Assembly (NCBI GenBank): GCA_963070105.1
Contig: OY718804.1
Location: 732,720-796,719 of the forward strand
Length of the DNA: 64,000 nucleotides
From: Litomosoides sigmodontis
Taxonomy: Eukaryota; Nematoda; Chromadorea; Rhabditida; Onchocercidae
Direction: 5' to 3'
Position numbers and translations under genes: made by a program. This document shows positions 18,497 to 31,555 of the stretch, piece by piece (position 1 is the stretch's first letter; every line of letters begins with the position of its first letter). Under the pieces are notes generated by a model. The model was not told the DNA's origin. It saw nothing but the letters and a program-made list of their open reading frames with translations, and made no database searches.

Positions 18497-18658
18497 TCAT
18501 CTGAATGTCACTTCATTGTGCAAACACATCCGCTCACTAACATCAATGATTATTCCCAACATGAAGTGTCCTCTATTTACTTCGTCCCCATGTGCTGTCA
18601 GGCCTTCTAGACCCAACAAAACAAGCAGTACAGATGTTAATCCTAGGCCCCATACCAT
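18497..18658 (-). CDS. Small ORF with hydrophobic N-terminus
   Basis: An open frame of 53 codons begins MVWGLGLTSVLLVLLGL and ends at a TGA at 18497-18499. The N-terminus looks like a signal peptide or single membrane segment, followed by a polar tail. No homologue is recognised and no flanking exons are clear. It could be one exon of a longer gene (a GTTAGT donor-like site follows the word IIID) or chance. Confidence 0.22.
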   Translation of the reverse strand: MVWGLGLTSVLLVLLGLEGLTAHGDEVNRGHFMLGIIIDVSERMCLHNEVTFR

Positions 18659-19709
18659 TTGTACAAAATATAATTATCCGATAGATACTCCGCGAACAAC
18701 TTTAATCAAAGGCATTACGATGTTACTTTAGCACTTTTTTTCTTCCATGTCCCAAACGCAACTGAAAGCAAAAAAAAATTCTACATATGCGACCTGTTAG
18801 TAATATATTTTTTTTTTATAGTTTGTCGTACAATTCAGCAAAATTTCAATTTTTGTATTTTTAACTAACACAATCATTGCAAAAAATGCACATATGCATA
18901 CAACTTATTCAAATTAGCAAAAATTTAAGAAAACTTATTTGCAAAACAACTGTCCAAAAAAACTGCACTAACATTACCAATAACAAAAGAATGGTCAGTG
19001 ACGAATCAATTACACCGAGGCACTTGGTGCTTATAATTGAATCAGTTAATCATGAAATTCACGGCAACCAATTTAAAAAGTACATGACCGAAAATTGCTC
19101 AACTGAGGAATATTAAAGCATAAAATTTCCAACCAAAAGTCATAGTGGAATAATAAATTGCCTTCCTTGTATAAATACACGGAAGTCGTAATATTTCATA
19201 GCCTCCCACAATTTCTTAACAATCACTTCAGATCTAACTCCGTGGCTGCCACGAGTTTTTTGCACAAAAGTTCAGCCGGCAAAGTTAGAAAAGAATCATT
19301 CTTACATAATATTAGTAAAGTCTCACCAGAATATAAAAATATCCTACAGGTCCAAAAACATGGCACACTCAATATTCATTTAATTTAAGCAGTTCACTGG
19401 ATAAATGACTAACTAAAACTAGAAAACTCAAAGCCTGCTTGAAATTTAAAATTGCAAATGCTTTCGAGAGACATAACTTGCATGTTTTCCGATGAGGACA
19501 ACAAGGAAAGATCATTGATGGAAAAAACAAAGCAAACAAAATATATAAATAAACACGTCCTGAACATATTAATGATAACTTATAGAGGAATGCTCTTGAT
19601 GTACACCTTTTTAAGGAAATAATTATGATATTTACATGTAGAGTTCTTAAAAAGTAAAATAATGAGGACCTTATTTTCAGAAGCACCTTTATTTTAACTA
19701 GATCACTAT
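18659..19709. other. Intergenic, 3' flank of the SAP30 gene
   Basis: No exon supported. Several plus-strand open frames here (for example 18877-19388) lack splice support and have composition like the flanks, so they were not called. Confidence 0.5.
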
Positions 19710-22609
19710 TTACGAGTCGGCGGCAGGATAGTCCAGTTTATTTTTATGCGTTTTTGCAGTATGCAGGAAATGAGCGATTGTCTCGAACGCAGGAGCATCA
19801 ATTGTTTCGAAGTGTTCCGTTATACCATCCAGAAGCTGTAATAAAATTAATATTAACGCTGAATAATAAAAAGAATCCATACATAAAATCCTATGTTTTG
19901 AATGTTTTAAAATTCCGTTATAATTTGACCGTGACGATGCACGGAACAAGCTGACTGACCATCATTGGCAAAGCACAAAAATGTCCAGAAAAACAAGAAA
20001 GATAAGCCATCACAAACAAACTGCTTCAAGTATATTTAATTCGACGAGCAGCTCAGGCTCAAAAAATGCTCAGCAGAAATGAATTCCAATCCTTACCTTA
20101 CCTTACATTAGCAAAAAAATAACAAATTTCAATTGTCTTACGATGGATGCGGTTACAGCCACGTTATCGTCTTCATTATGTAGGAGAGAAAATACATCAA
20201 AAATAAAAAATTCATAGAACATTTTCCTAATCACTACTCCCTACTGCTTTATCATCACGCTCATCAAACAACATCTTACGAATTTAAGCAAGCAATGATG
20301 AATTGAATGATCACAGCCAATCAAGTTGAAATTAAATTTTAGGACCTGCTGTTTTGTATTGGTGCTTGAACGATGGGGAAGATTGAAATATTTTTTGTAC
20401 CGTCGTAAGGTGGTAGCCGAAAGAGCATGAAAAGGTACTTGCGAAGGCTGAAAAAGCAATTTTAGAAAAATATCTGCTTAGCGACTTTAAACCCACTTCT
20501 GTGAGCTTCATACACTACGTTAATTAATCATATCATTTACACTATGGGTACAGGAGTAAGACTCCCAAAACATGCGCACTGCGAGTAGATTCTTACAACC
20601 TTGCAGACTATCAAAACACATTAAAATTTGAGATTTGCTAAATCTACACACAGAATAATAATCGAATTCTTACTCAAGTTATCAGTGTTGTTAGATTGTT
20701 CTTTATAGAGACGAAATGTGTTTTCCAGAACATTTTACGCTTTTTGCAATCGTTTTATGCTATGAATTCGGCGCAGCTTTCTTATTGTCGCCACTTTTAC
20801 ATGTGCAGTATTATTTTATATTATTTCTAAAAAAACTGCAGCAGCAAGCTTACTTGGCAAGACTGGGTCTCAAAGCTACACGACAAAATATAAAAAGTTA
20901 CGTTTGAAGATGTTGGTCCTTCTCCTGACGGCGATGCATTCACTTCCTCATCCGGTTTCATAGTGTGAAAATTCGTGCTCATGAATGGCCAAATTCCAGT
21001 CAGTGCGCCAACGCTACAATAAATTATAAATTCAACAAAATACATGAAACAGCTGTTTCGAACAATTTCCTAAAAACATTCATAAGCACACCTTGGAGCT
21101 TCATCATCGCTTGTTTCAGCATCACCACCATTTGTTCCTGGTCGTCCTTTCTGAAATTTCAAAAGCTTCAACTTCGAAGAGAAAAACTTATAATTCCCAA
21201 CCATCTTTCCCGAGAAGTTTTTTGCATCACATAAAATATTCAAATACAAACTTTTTTTTTCTTCTTTTTTTGCATTTCACGCGTAGCCATTAATTGCTCG
21301 TAATCTTTCATGTAACTCTGAAATATCAGCATATTTGTGAGAACCTGATATGTGACAATAAAAAGAGTGAAAAGTGAACACAAAATTAATAGGCAAGAAG
21401 CAACTCACTCTCGTCAGTGGATCATTTTTAAAAGCTTGGAATTCATCTTCTGTAACTTCTCCTACCAAATATTTGGTGAAGTCCCTTGCTTCATACTTCT
21501 CATTAGGTTTTAGCTTCGGTTCATTCATGATGACACGATAATGAAACAGGCATATGTACCAATGTCCTCTCTGCAAAGCTTACTGTTTAGTCAAACGTTT
21601 TAAGCATCCTTGTCAAGCATCCATCAAGAACAGATGCACTTCAAGCCCTATTTATACTGTGGTATAAAAAATACCTAAACATATGCAACATACCTTAAAT
21701 GGATAGCATGCTATATTGTTGTCTGGTTATTTTTAATCTTCTAAACTACTTCCAAGTATGACTCACTCCTTTCACGAATTTTTATGATTGCTTCTAAGCT
21801 TCGTTAATTTACAATACTTTGGATTATGTTGTTTGGTGGAGTATTTTTGTTATTAGTATGTTTGTTTTGGTCAACGTCTTCAGCTAAGGACGGTAGGCAA
21901 TGATTGCAATTGTTATTATTCGGAAGCATATGGTAATTTTTTGGTTTTCGACAGTTGTTTACAATTTCTTTGTTTAGTATGAAATGTGGAGGTGTCACTT
22001 ATCATTTTCGATTGTTCAATATTTTGGGTAATGCGATCTTTCGTTTTCCAGAAGTTGCTTTTATTGTATAAACAAACATCATATTTTCGAATAAAAAAAT
22101 GTGTTTTTTAGCCGTTCAATAAAAATTTAACTTAAGAAAAAATAACACTAAAAATACTTACTCCTTTATTATATGCAAATGGAAGACTTTTTTTCAATGC
22201 TTTCTGTCGTAATTTGTTGCCAAAATGAATACCAAACGCAGGGCGACCACATGCCATGGCTTTTCTATCAATGAGAGTTGCCAAACAACAACACGCTCTT
22301 GCTTCCAGAGTAGTTTGGTCGAGCTCAGACCAATTAGTGCCACCTGCAGAATACTTCATATCAGATAAATTCAACTTGCACGAATTACGATCTAGGGGTG
22401 TAATTATACATCGGACACACATTTTACACATTGCAAAGAGAATTTATAATGTCAGTAATTTACGTCTTCTTTCTTGTTAATCAATCATTAGATTATTAAC
22501 AGAAACACCTAACAAGCAAAGACGAAGGAAAACAAAGAAAACGAAAAAGAAAACACAGTGTTATCTCAACCCATAAACTGCTATAATCATGCTTAGTCAA
22601 TGGTTCCAT
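19710..22609 (-). CDS. SAP30: SAP30-family subunit of the Sin3/HDAC corepressor
   Basis: SAP30 proteins bridge Sin3 and histone deacetylase in the nucleus. Exons: 22609-22579, 22343-22162, 21570-21409, 21317-21252, 21150-21092, 21013-20902, 20447-20346 and 19835-19710, 279 aa, all phases closing. The N-terminal zinc finger (about 27-83) shows ACCCLATLIDRKAMACGR, a basic LRQKALKK segment, and GHWYICLFHYR, matching the CCL..C..YICDYH pattern of SAP30. A linker rich in Lys, then Asp/Glu and Ser follows (about 126-204). The C-terminal Sin3-binding domain (205-279) has FHALSATTLRRYKKYFNLPH, then HFETIDAPAFETIAHFL and the ending HKNKLD. Start uncertain: ATG 22609 is the first in-frame Met of its exon, but the frame is open back to an acceptor at 22724, so 5' coding could be longer. 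An upstream gene ends only ~60 bases before that acceptor, suggesting an operon. Confidence 0.88.
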
Positions 22610-22780
22610 CAAATATGTAAGAATTGGTGTCCCAAGTTTACTGTTCCAGAGGTCAGAGTTCAGAGTTTCACAGCCTTCTAATCTTTTTGGTGTAGCATGA
22701 GATGGATTAACGTCAATAAGCTTCTGTTTTTTCCATTTTTATTTTTGCCATTTAAAAAATAGAAACATAAAATTCCTCAC

Positions 22781-23728
22781 TTATTCAATAGAAAAATCTT
22801 TCAGATTCGTCTTATGAAAATCTAGAAGAAGCAATAAGGTCTAATTATGATTTGATAATAGCAAACAAAAAATTGCACCTGATGATTCAGAGCTATCGCT
22901 AGATGTTTCCTCCACTTCCTCTCCAGCATCTGATGCATCGTCATGTAACTGTTGTTGTGGCATCTCAGCACTAGGAAGTTCGGGTCTATTTATACTACTC
23001 GTTCCTACTTCACCTAAAATCTTTCTTCAAATTCACTATTTCATGAATATAAAGCAACTTCCAAGGGTATGTCCTGACAAAGTGAAAACCCTACGACTGT
23101 CGGACACACAACCCTTATTTCCTTACATGCATTCTTGACAGTTGGATTTGGATAGTACGTCACTGAAAACAAGAAACCATAAGTACTATATAAATATCGA
23201 AACGAGTACATTGAACATGATAACGATTAAAAGTGGATTAGTTCAAGCTTAAACAAGCCCTTACTTGCTAAAAGCCCCTCATTGTTTTTTTTTTAAATTA
23301 AACCGACCTGGAACATTTCCAGAGGCAGTAATTACATCTGCAGCAGTTGACGATATACCTGATGTTCCTGGTTGCGGTTTATATTTCTGTTTTTGCTGCT
23401 TTTTTGATGATTGCTTCTTCAGCTGCAGCTGCGAATGAAAGTCTTGCTGTTCCTTCTCCTGTTGTAATTGTTCTTGCTGTAATTTTAACTGTTCTGCTTG
23501 CATCAATAACTCCAATCGTTTCTCTTCTTCTTCAATTTCACGTTGCTTTTTTTCAAACTCTTCCCGAACACGCTTCTTGTACGGATAAGTCATTAAACTA
23601 TTCGTACTATTAGTGATAGAAGAAGTATCACTATTGGTAGTAGTAATAATAGCAGTAACTGCAGGTGTGACAGTGATTGATGCTTTTACTGATGCAGTAA
23701 GTTTTGATTCCAACATGGGGCAAGACAT
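22781..23728 (-). CDS. Coiled-coil and acidic protein of unknown function
   Basis: Not recognised. Exons 23728-23308, 23162-23127, 23013-22879 and 22821-22781 join in phase and close on a TAA at 22783-22781, giving 210 aa. Residues ~1-45 are Ser/Thr/Val-rich; YPYKKRVREEFEKKQREIEE starts a strongly charged Glu/Gln/Lys coiled coil (~48-115); then a Lys/Gln stretch, a Pro/Ser linker, and an acidic tail with DDASDAGEEVEETSSDSSES. That architecture fits a nuclear or chromatin-associated factor, which is inference. Exon 2 is only 36 bases. An alternative is that these exons are the N-terminus of the SAP30 gene, but the phase after 22879 does not join 22723 without a stop, which favours two genes. 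Confidence 0.62.
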
Positions 23729-25182
23729 CCTTATCTACTTATTTCCACCAAAGAACTTTCCTAAAACAAAATCTCGACAACCTGAACCATATAAATGAAA
23801 CGGCATTATATATACATATATATTGGCGAACATATTTGTGATCTTTTATTTATCTTTTTGAACACTGCTAATAACATTCATAAAATCTAAAATAATCCAA
23901 TAAAATTGAGTAAAACGCTTTTTTTTTATTCCCTCCTCTCTCCCCTTACCATTCAACTTTTCTAAATTAACTCATATTTTTGCAATTCAAACCTAACTAT
24001 TGCGAGGCGTATGTAAAAACTATGTTTGACTCGAAAGACTGCGAAATGAAACAGTAAAAAGCAGTTAATAAAAACAAATGATTAAAATATATAATTCAGC
24101 AATGTTAGTTTATTGTATAAAGGTTTTTGGGATTAACTGAGTTGCCTGCGTCCACCATCTAGTAGATGTAAATTTTCAAAAATCTCAAAGTCAAATCTTA
24201 ACGACCACGAAACAAAGAACAACCTAAGTAATAAGTTCAGTGTCCGGCAGTGAAAACGGCAAGTGAAAGTGAAATCGTTCTGGTCAGTACGAACCAATTC
24301 ATCAAATCAATAATAACAATAACTAGTAAGGCCAAAAGTGAACAGCAACAAGAACATGACGTCTCCCTAAGGTGTTTGAACACATTATAAGATATACCCC
24401 TAGGACGATAAGACAAAACCCCAGGAACGTAGTGCAGAAATGGACGGACACGTATTTAACGAGTCCCGTAAAATCCCATCACACGTACAATGCAACCCAA
24501 CGCTAAGGGCTGGCGTCGAACCGTCACTCAGTTGATGCTTTTGACATTTGTGGTACTCGAGTGGTTATTGATGTTTTATGCTTTATCTTAAAATTTATTA
24601 ATTAATGCGAAAATTCATGATTGGTGCTACAATTGTAAGCTAACTTAAACCTAAAAAATATGACAATTATCATTGAATTGTACGTTTGCTTTTGAATTTT
24701 TATGTCGCATTAATTTCTTTGCGTCGTTTTTTTCTTTACTTGCGTAGCGCGTGATTATTTTTGTCTAATGTTGCCGTCATAAATGTTGAACGTCTCCATT
24801 GTTGGTGGTCATTATGCAGATCGCACAAATGATTTTTCCACTCTTTCAGCTTTTTTTTTGTTTTTTTTTGCAGTACTTCCTTATACATACTGGCATGTAG
24901 TTGGGAGCAATAAAATTATCATAAATATAAGAGTAGCATTCATGTGACAAGAACTAAAGTAGTTAAAGGTGAAATATTAAAAAAAAAACCTTTAATGCAC
25001 ACATTCTTAATGTGTCTTGGTGAAGGGGCAAATTTAGATTGCTTAAACATTTAAAAAAGTTAAATGATCTTTTAATTAGATCCGTCATTTGCAAAATGCT
25101 TATTTTTACTCCTCGAATTAGTGCGAGCATTCCACTTTAATTTTTCAAAAAAGAAATGGAATTGATTTTTAGGGTGCTGGTA
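23729..25182. other. Divergent intergenic region
   Basis: Separates the minus-strand coiled-coil gene from the plus-strand canopy gene and should hold both promoters. A short TATATACATATATAT tract lies near 23810. No exon is seen. Confidence 0.55.
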
Positions 25183-26725
25183 ATGGATTGTGTTACTCAG
25201 TCGTTCTGGATATCATTATGTATCATTCTATCAGTGATAGTAGAATGTCTTGCCGTCCCGATGACTAGTACTGTATGCGGAGGTAATGTATGTCACCTGC
25301 ATGATTTCATCCTTTACAATACACATAGCACTGCTATCTACTTCGTTTCACACTATTAGTCTCAAAATCATGTCTAATGCGATTTGAAATAGAGAATCTT
25401 TGGGAGACTATTGTTACACCCGGTCATTATACTTTATTTGGCAACTAAGTGACGGTTTTGTAACAAACTTATGCGTCGCTTCGATCTTATCACATTCTTT
25501 TTTTTTTGATAAATTGTTGATGATAGCGATAATGTGGTCCATGATAATGGATGGATATCAAAACAGGCTTTTTTAAGCTTGTGCAATGGTTGTAACGGAA
25601 ATGGAAATAATGATTGCTGAGTTAGAAGAAAAGAAACAGCGGAAGTATTATCATCTGCCGAGTGGAACAGGAAATCAGGACTTTAATAGGGTATTGCAGC
25701 AAAATTCCTACATTGCAGACTACCATCGCCCGAACATGGGAAAGATGATGATGTGGAATTAAAATTCCATTCGAAACTTTGGAATTGACAAGAAAGTAGC
25801 AAAAATTTATTACTATTACAAGAACAAACTTTTCAAACTTTAACGGAATTTTTATACAGCTAGGGCAATTTCAAATCACTCGCTAGTTGTAAACGAAATT
25901 ATCATTGAAGCCATCGTCGAGATCCGAAAGTCAATTATCAGAAATATTGGAGAATGTTTGTGATAAAAGTTCAGAATGGACAGCCGTGATACATCCTAGG
26001 ACCGGGAAAGGTGTTTATGCACGTCGAGCAACATTGAAATTGATACAAGTACCCGAGCATATAACCATTCACCAATTTGAAGATGCGGTATCTCCCTACA
26101 GTGAATTTAGATTTTTCTTGCATGAATTAACTTAGCTTTTTTACTAGACAGAAATTTAAATTCCTGTTTCCTTTATTTTATATTCTTCTATTGTTTTTTT
26201 CTTATGTGATAACTTTAGATCTGAGCCTATGTGGAGTTCGGTTATCCATTTTATTTTCATCGTTAAATTCTCAGTTTTGTAATTCAGTTAGTTGTTGAAT
26301 CTATTTCAGTGCAGTGATTTTTTGGATTCATACGAGGATCGACTAATTAATTTTGCACACAAAAAACATGAGGAGCCAGTGAGTCAGTTCTGCCATGAAA
26401 CAATAAGTTAGTCTGTTAATGTTTTGATTGTAAAATTTGGCACTGTGCTGAACAACATGGATACTTTTATTCTGAATCGAGGCACAATATTGTTTTTTTT
26501 TCTGAAATTGAGGAGCAAGAATTGAATTAGCAAAATAAATATCCGATCTGGAATTGGTGGGTGTTTTCTTCAGAAGTATGTACAGCTGTTGACGTCACAC
26601 CAATGACGGATGAGGAGTCAGGAAAAACGCAGATTCTGAGTGATGAAGAGAAGGAAAAGGCAGTTGAAAGAGCGCTGAATAAGTTAAAGAGAAAGGATGA
26701 GGAAAAGAGGGATGATGAACTCTGA
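25183..26725 (+). CDS. Canopy-family (saposin-like) ER protein
   Basis: Canopy proteins are small ER-resident saposin-like proteins that assist folding or transport of client receptors. Exons: 25183-25282, 25578-25690, 25911-26087, 26310-26406 and 26574-26725, in phase; 212 aa from this start, or 221 aa from an upstream in-frame ATG at 25156. I prefer 25183 because it begins directly before the hydrophobic signal peptide SFWISLCIILSVIVECLA. Six cysteines stand in the expected order: VCGAC, ENVCDK, ACSDF, QFCHET and VCTAV. SRSESQLSEILENVCDK and DSYEDRLINFA match the family's SE..L.ELLE.ICD and EEYEDELIEF motifs. The C-terminus after a charged helix is DDEL, a KDEL-type retrieval signal. Acceptors of exons 2 and 3 are AAG rather than CAG/TAG, so those edges are slightly less certain. 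Confidence 0.9.
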
Positions 26726-27469
26726 AATGGAACTCAGCCACAACTGTTTTATCATTGTTTAAATTATTTTTATTCGTTTATTCATTTGTCGTATGCATAT
26801 TGTGTTTCATTATTCTAATTTCTATTTTTTTCATGATACGGTTATTTCATGATGTGATGGCTCAATAGAGGTGACGTATTTCGTAGTGTTTCACTTAGCT
26901 TACATTCCAAAATATCGCAATATCTTCTACATTTCATTTTCTTTCGTTGAATTATTCACCCATGCAATTGAAATGCACTGTATATGCCTAATTTTTGTTT
27001 CATTCAGTGGCAAATATCCCGAAATTCGACAGATTTATTATGATGTATCGTTATGCTTCTTTTTCATTAGTTAAGAGAAAGTAGATTTAGGTGCAGCTTT
27101 AAATGAACTTTATCTAATACATATCTAATCACTTTGCTCGAGGAGTTATTAAATGTTTATTTGCGATTTGATGCTTTGTATTATATGTTTCCAACGTGTA
27201 ACATATGTAATAGTTGGGCTTTACATACTTGTCGAAATGATATTTCTATTCGACTTAGCTTTAAACTAACAACGCTTACCATCCGGAATATATTTTACCA
27301 TGATGTAGCACTGTCTTGCCTTTTGTCGGTATCATGAGGTCCAGCTAAAACAATGCTGAAAACCATGATAAATCTCGCAACATTACGGGTTTTGATTGGG
27401 TAGAAATTTGAACTTTTCATTGCAGAACATCGTTCTCTGTTTACACAGGGTTCTTCAAACAAATGCGAA
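26726..27469. other. Intergenic between canopy and ENGase genes
   Basis: About 0.74 kb on the same strand as both neighbours. No exon is supported. A TTTCATTGCAG acceptor-like site at 27424 lies 45 bases before the chosen ENGase start. Confidence 0.5.
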
Positions 27470-30400
27470 ATGTTGTCGCCAACAACATGCCCTATAAACG
27501 ATCTCAACCAATTATGGAGTTGGGATGAAAACGACATTCCACGTTGTTTGATTGGTAATTCATTGGAAAATTATACAAGGCGTCGCGATTATCCAGAAAC
27601 ACTACTTTGCCATGATATGAAAGGAGGATATCTAGATGAGGAAAGGTAATTCCTAGTTTTTTTCTGAAATAGTTATATATTACACATTTACCATTGGATG
27701 GGGTATATAGTATGTTACATATTTTAGATTAGACGGTTGTGAAGTAACGGATTCAACGGCTCCATTTATATTTTTTCATTGGTGGTACATCGATATTTTC
27801 GTATATTTCTCGCATAATTTCATTACCATTCCGCCTTTAGGTTGGATTAATCAAGCTCATATGCATGGTGTAGTAGTACTTGGTTGGTGAATTTCGATAA
27901 CTTTTTTATTATATATGATTATAATTATGTATATTATAACTAACCCATTCGAAATATACTACGGTGGATGTCGGTGGGGCATTAGAATTAGAATTTCTTT
28001 CAGAATTGTTAGCAAATTGAATTTCTCTCAATAATCATTTTTGTTAGGTGGTTAGTTGTCTAATATAAAGTGGACTTTCCCTGAATAATTTTCATATTTT
28101 GTAAAGAAATCTTGTTTTGGGATAATTTAAAGATAAAAAAAAACCTATGAAAACATTAGAAAATGCATTTCGACTCCCAAAATGGGAATTTTGTAATATT
28201 GGACACTTGAATATTCAGATAAGGCAATTTTCAACCTTGTCAATATTGTCAAAAAAATTATTTAAGGGAATTAGATTTAGCAACACAGCACTTATTCATA
28301 TGAGGTGTGTTGAATTCGTGCAGTATAACAAATTTGTCGGAAAAAAACATGCACTTTTTATCTCTCGTAAAATGAAAAAATTGTTTTAGTTCAACTAGTC
28401 AGCATTAATTACAGAACTGAGGGTCACAAACATTTATGAATAAAGGCGAAAAGATCATGAGTAAGATTAGACAAATAAATTATCCAGTTCCAGCGCCGTG
28501 AATAATAACTAATTCAGCAAATGAGTAACTAATTGTTGTTTAAATCGTAAACTTGGAATTGAAATTAGCAGATGAGCGTGTTGAACAGTGCCGAGAATGC
28601 AGTATCTTCGTTGTGACATATTAGTCTGAAAAATTTTAATAATTGTTTAGCTATGAAAACTATGTACTTTTTCTTTATACAGTCCTTTTCTGCATGGTAT
28701 TCAGGTACACTAATCACTGAATGGCATGGAGGAGCTAATCTCTGTAAGGAATTTCTCAAAAATGAAGATAGTGTGGCAAAAACGGTACAAAAATTGGTGA
28801 ATATTGCTGTGAAATATAATTTTGAAGGCTGGTTAATTAATATCGAAAATAAAATAGAAGTTTGGTTTTTTGCATGGTATTTGATTTGTAATAATATCTT
28901 GTTCTAGGAGAAGGAGGAATAGATATGTCTTTAATATGGATATCTACATAACGGACATACTTTAGAAATTTGAATTCAGCTTACTTTGATTATAAATAGA
29001 TATTTTGTTACAGAGATGTGCGAACTGCCAGTGGATTTTCTTATGTTTAAAACTAATTAAAATTTTTTTTTTCTGTTCAATTCAAATTTAAAAGATTACT
29101 CTTAATGGTACTATATGCCAAGTGGAAAGAAGTGAGAGAGTATAAAATAACTATGTCTTGGAAACACTACCTTGTTTCTCTCAAAATTTTTCCTCACTAA
29201 TTATCCCATTAATCGGTTCTCTTTGTTGTTTAGTTCCCGAACTGCTATAGCCTGGTTTTTTCTATAAAATTTTTTTCAATGTCAAATCCAACATCATTGC
29301 TTTTTATTGAGTACTAATTTTATCATTTCAGATGTGTGTTTCAGAGAAAGAAAGCACTGGTTTACTATTTAAAAACTAAGGAATTTATCTGATTAATTCT
29401 AGATAGAGTCGATTATATACCTCGATCTTTTCTTGAGAACGCTTACGAATGAAATGAGGCGAGCAGTTGGTGAGCGCAGTCGCGTAATATGGTATGATTC
29501 GGTTACAATAGATGGTGAACTGAAATGGCAGAATGAATTGAACGAGAAAAACCAGTAAGCCAACTATATATGTGTGACCTCATGCCTTTGACATGATCTA
29601 TTACTGGAATTTAATAACTTTACTGTAGGAGATGGTTCGATATTACTGATGGTATTTTTTTAAATTACATATGGAATGCCAAACAGCTATCATCAAGTGC
29701 TATACGAGCTAAACATCGCTATCGGAATATTTTTGTTGGAGTTGATTGCTTTGGTCGAGGATGTCACGGTAATTTTTCATAGTTGCACAGTTCTATTATT
29801 ATGCGAAACTCTGGAATAAACTCAGTATCATAAGGAGTTGATCGTGTTTGGTGGGCTTACTTTGTTAATTGCATTTGCGCGCTTCAGAATAATTTGCATG
29901 TTTTCCCTAGTTAAGTTTTCAGTTAATATAACCGTATTCAATATAGAACATTGATAGTGGATATTGTCTGATGTTCAGCCTATAAAATGTCTGCTTTGTG
30001 ATGATATGAAACTATTTTAATTCTTCAAAACGTGCAGGTGGTGGTGGGTGGAATTGTCATGAAGCATTCATGCATCCCCGCCAGAATAATCTTTCGGTCG
30101 CTTTGTTTGCTCCTGGATGGATTGCTGAAGCAATGCCTTCACGAGAAATAATTGTTAATTCTTTTCGGTACTTTTTTTTTCCCTGTCACTTGCAAACTAA
30201 CACTCTTTTTTCTTGTCACTTTGCTTCTTTATTGTTTTCCTTTCTGTTTTTTGAAAAAAACAATACCAGTTGTATATTAACTAGAACTGTCCAGCTAGTG
30301 TTTAACGAAAAGATTTTCTACTTAAAGTATCTGTTTAGCTTGTTTTGAGAAACAGCGCAGTGCAATATAGACAGATTAGAAATGTGTAACATTGATTCAT

Positions 30401-31555
30401 CCCAAATGCCTCGTTTTATACGTTTATGTAGGTTTTGGGATCGTTTAATCACATTTGTTCGACCACATCCATTGACGATGTTGCCAATTGACACCGATTT
30501 TTGTTTTGGTTATAAGTACAAGGATTCTTGCAAGGTTTGATTTCCGGTACTCACATCATGCTATTATATAAGAATCCCCATGGGGCATTAGAAATGAGGG
30601 GTATCAAAAGCAGTTCTGAATGTGAAATAAATGTTTTGGTTTTCTGAAATTTGACGTATTAATTATGATAGATAATTGATACATTAGTTTTTTACTCGGA
30701 CTACATTTAGCAAACTCTTTTCTTGATTTTTCGCTTCCTCATGGTTTAAGCAAAATGATATTTGCTTGCGTGTTACTGAACTTGAGTCACAAAATTATTA
30801 GATGTAATCATATGGTAAGGATAAAACTTTTCAGTAGGGCTAATAATGTCAGTTTAAATGTTATCAAAATAGGTTTTGCATTCTTAGTGAGTAGTTAATA
30901 GTTAGTTGGAACTCATTTAGCACTAATTTGATGTATTATGTGAACACATTTTTTTAGTATTACAATTTGGCAGAAGCAAAAATGCAGCCTTTTTATTTGT
31001 CAAGCGGTGCATTTCCAGACTCTTGTGGTATGCACATTGTTCTTCAAGGGCCAGCTTTGTGCAGGTATTGGAAGCTTCAAGTTTAAAACTAGGTTTTACA
31101 ATGCGAAGGATGACAAAATCGTTGAGAACAGTAAGCGGACTAGAGAAGATGTAATTTTGTTTCAAGTGATGGTTTCTTGTGTTGCGGTCGTTTATCGTGC
31201 ATTCTAGCATAGAAAATGTATGAGAATTCTAAATAGCAGCCAGAATATCATTTTGAAGAACGTCGTTTAACATTTGTTTACATTCTTTAGGCTGTTTGTG
31301 ACCAACCTGTGCTTGAATGGGGACTACACTGTGGAAGCTGATTGTAACGAAGTCCTTCAACTCGTTCTATGGAGGAAAGATGGCGACAAGGAAGAGGTTA
31401 AACGTATTCAAGGCAACGACGAGGGAGTAGGAAACATTTGGAATTTTCATGCTGAGAACGAAATTATTGTTAGCATTGGCCTACTTTGTGCAAATTCTGT
31501 CATATTACGCAATTTTGTTTTTCGTAAACAAATTACCAAAGACATCTCACCGTAA
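27470..31555 (+). CDS. eng-1: Cytosolic endo-beta-N-acetylglucosaminidase (GH85)
   Basis: ENGase cleaves the chitobiose core of N-glycans and handles free oligosaccharides in the cytosol. Exons: 27470-27645, 27728-27882, 28705-28859, 29403-29554, 29629-29768, 30038-30167, 30432-30534, 30958-31064 and 31291-31555; phases close; 460 aa, close to the short nematode form and shorter than vertebrate ENGASE. Motifs in order: LLCHDMKGGYLDEE, HWWYIDIFVYFSHNFITIPP, WINQAHMHGVVVLGTLITEW, then FEGWLINIENKIE with the Asn/Glu pair of the GH85 active site, VIWYDSVTIDGELKWQNELN, FVGVDCFGRG and SVALFAPGWI. No signal peptide, in line with a cytosolic enzyme. Start: the first ATG after a splice-acceptor-like site at 27424, with no ATG upstream in the same frame, so trans-splicing or a missed 5' exon is possible. 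The C-terminal part (after exon 7) is less conserved. Confidence 0.93.
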
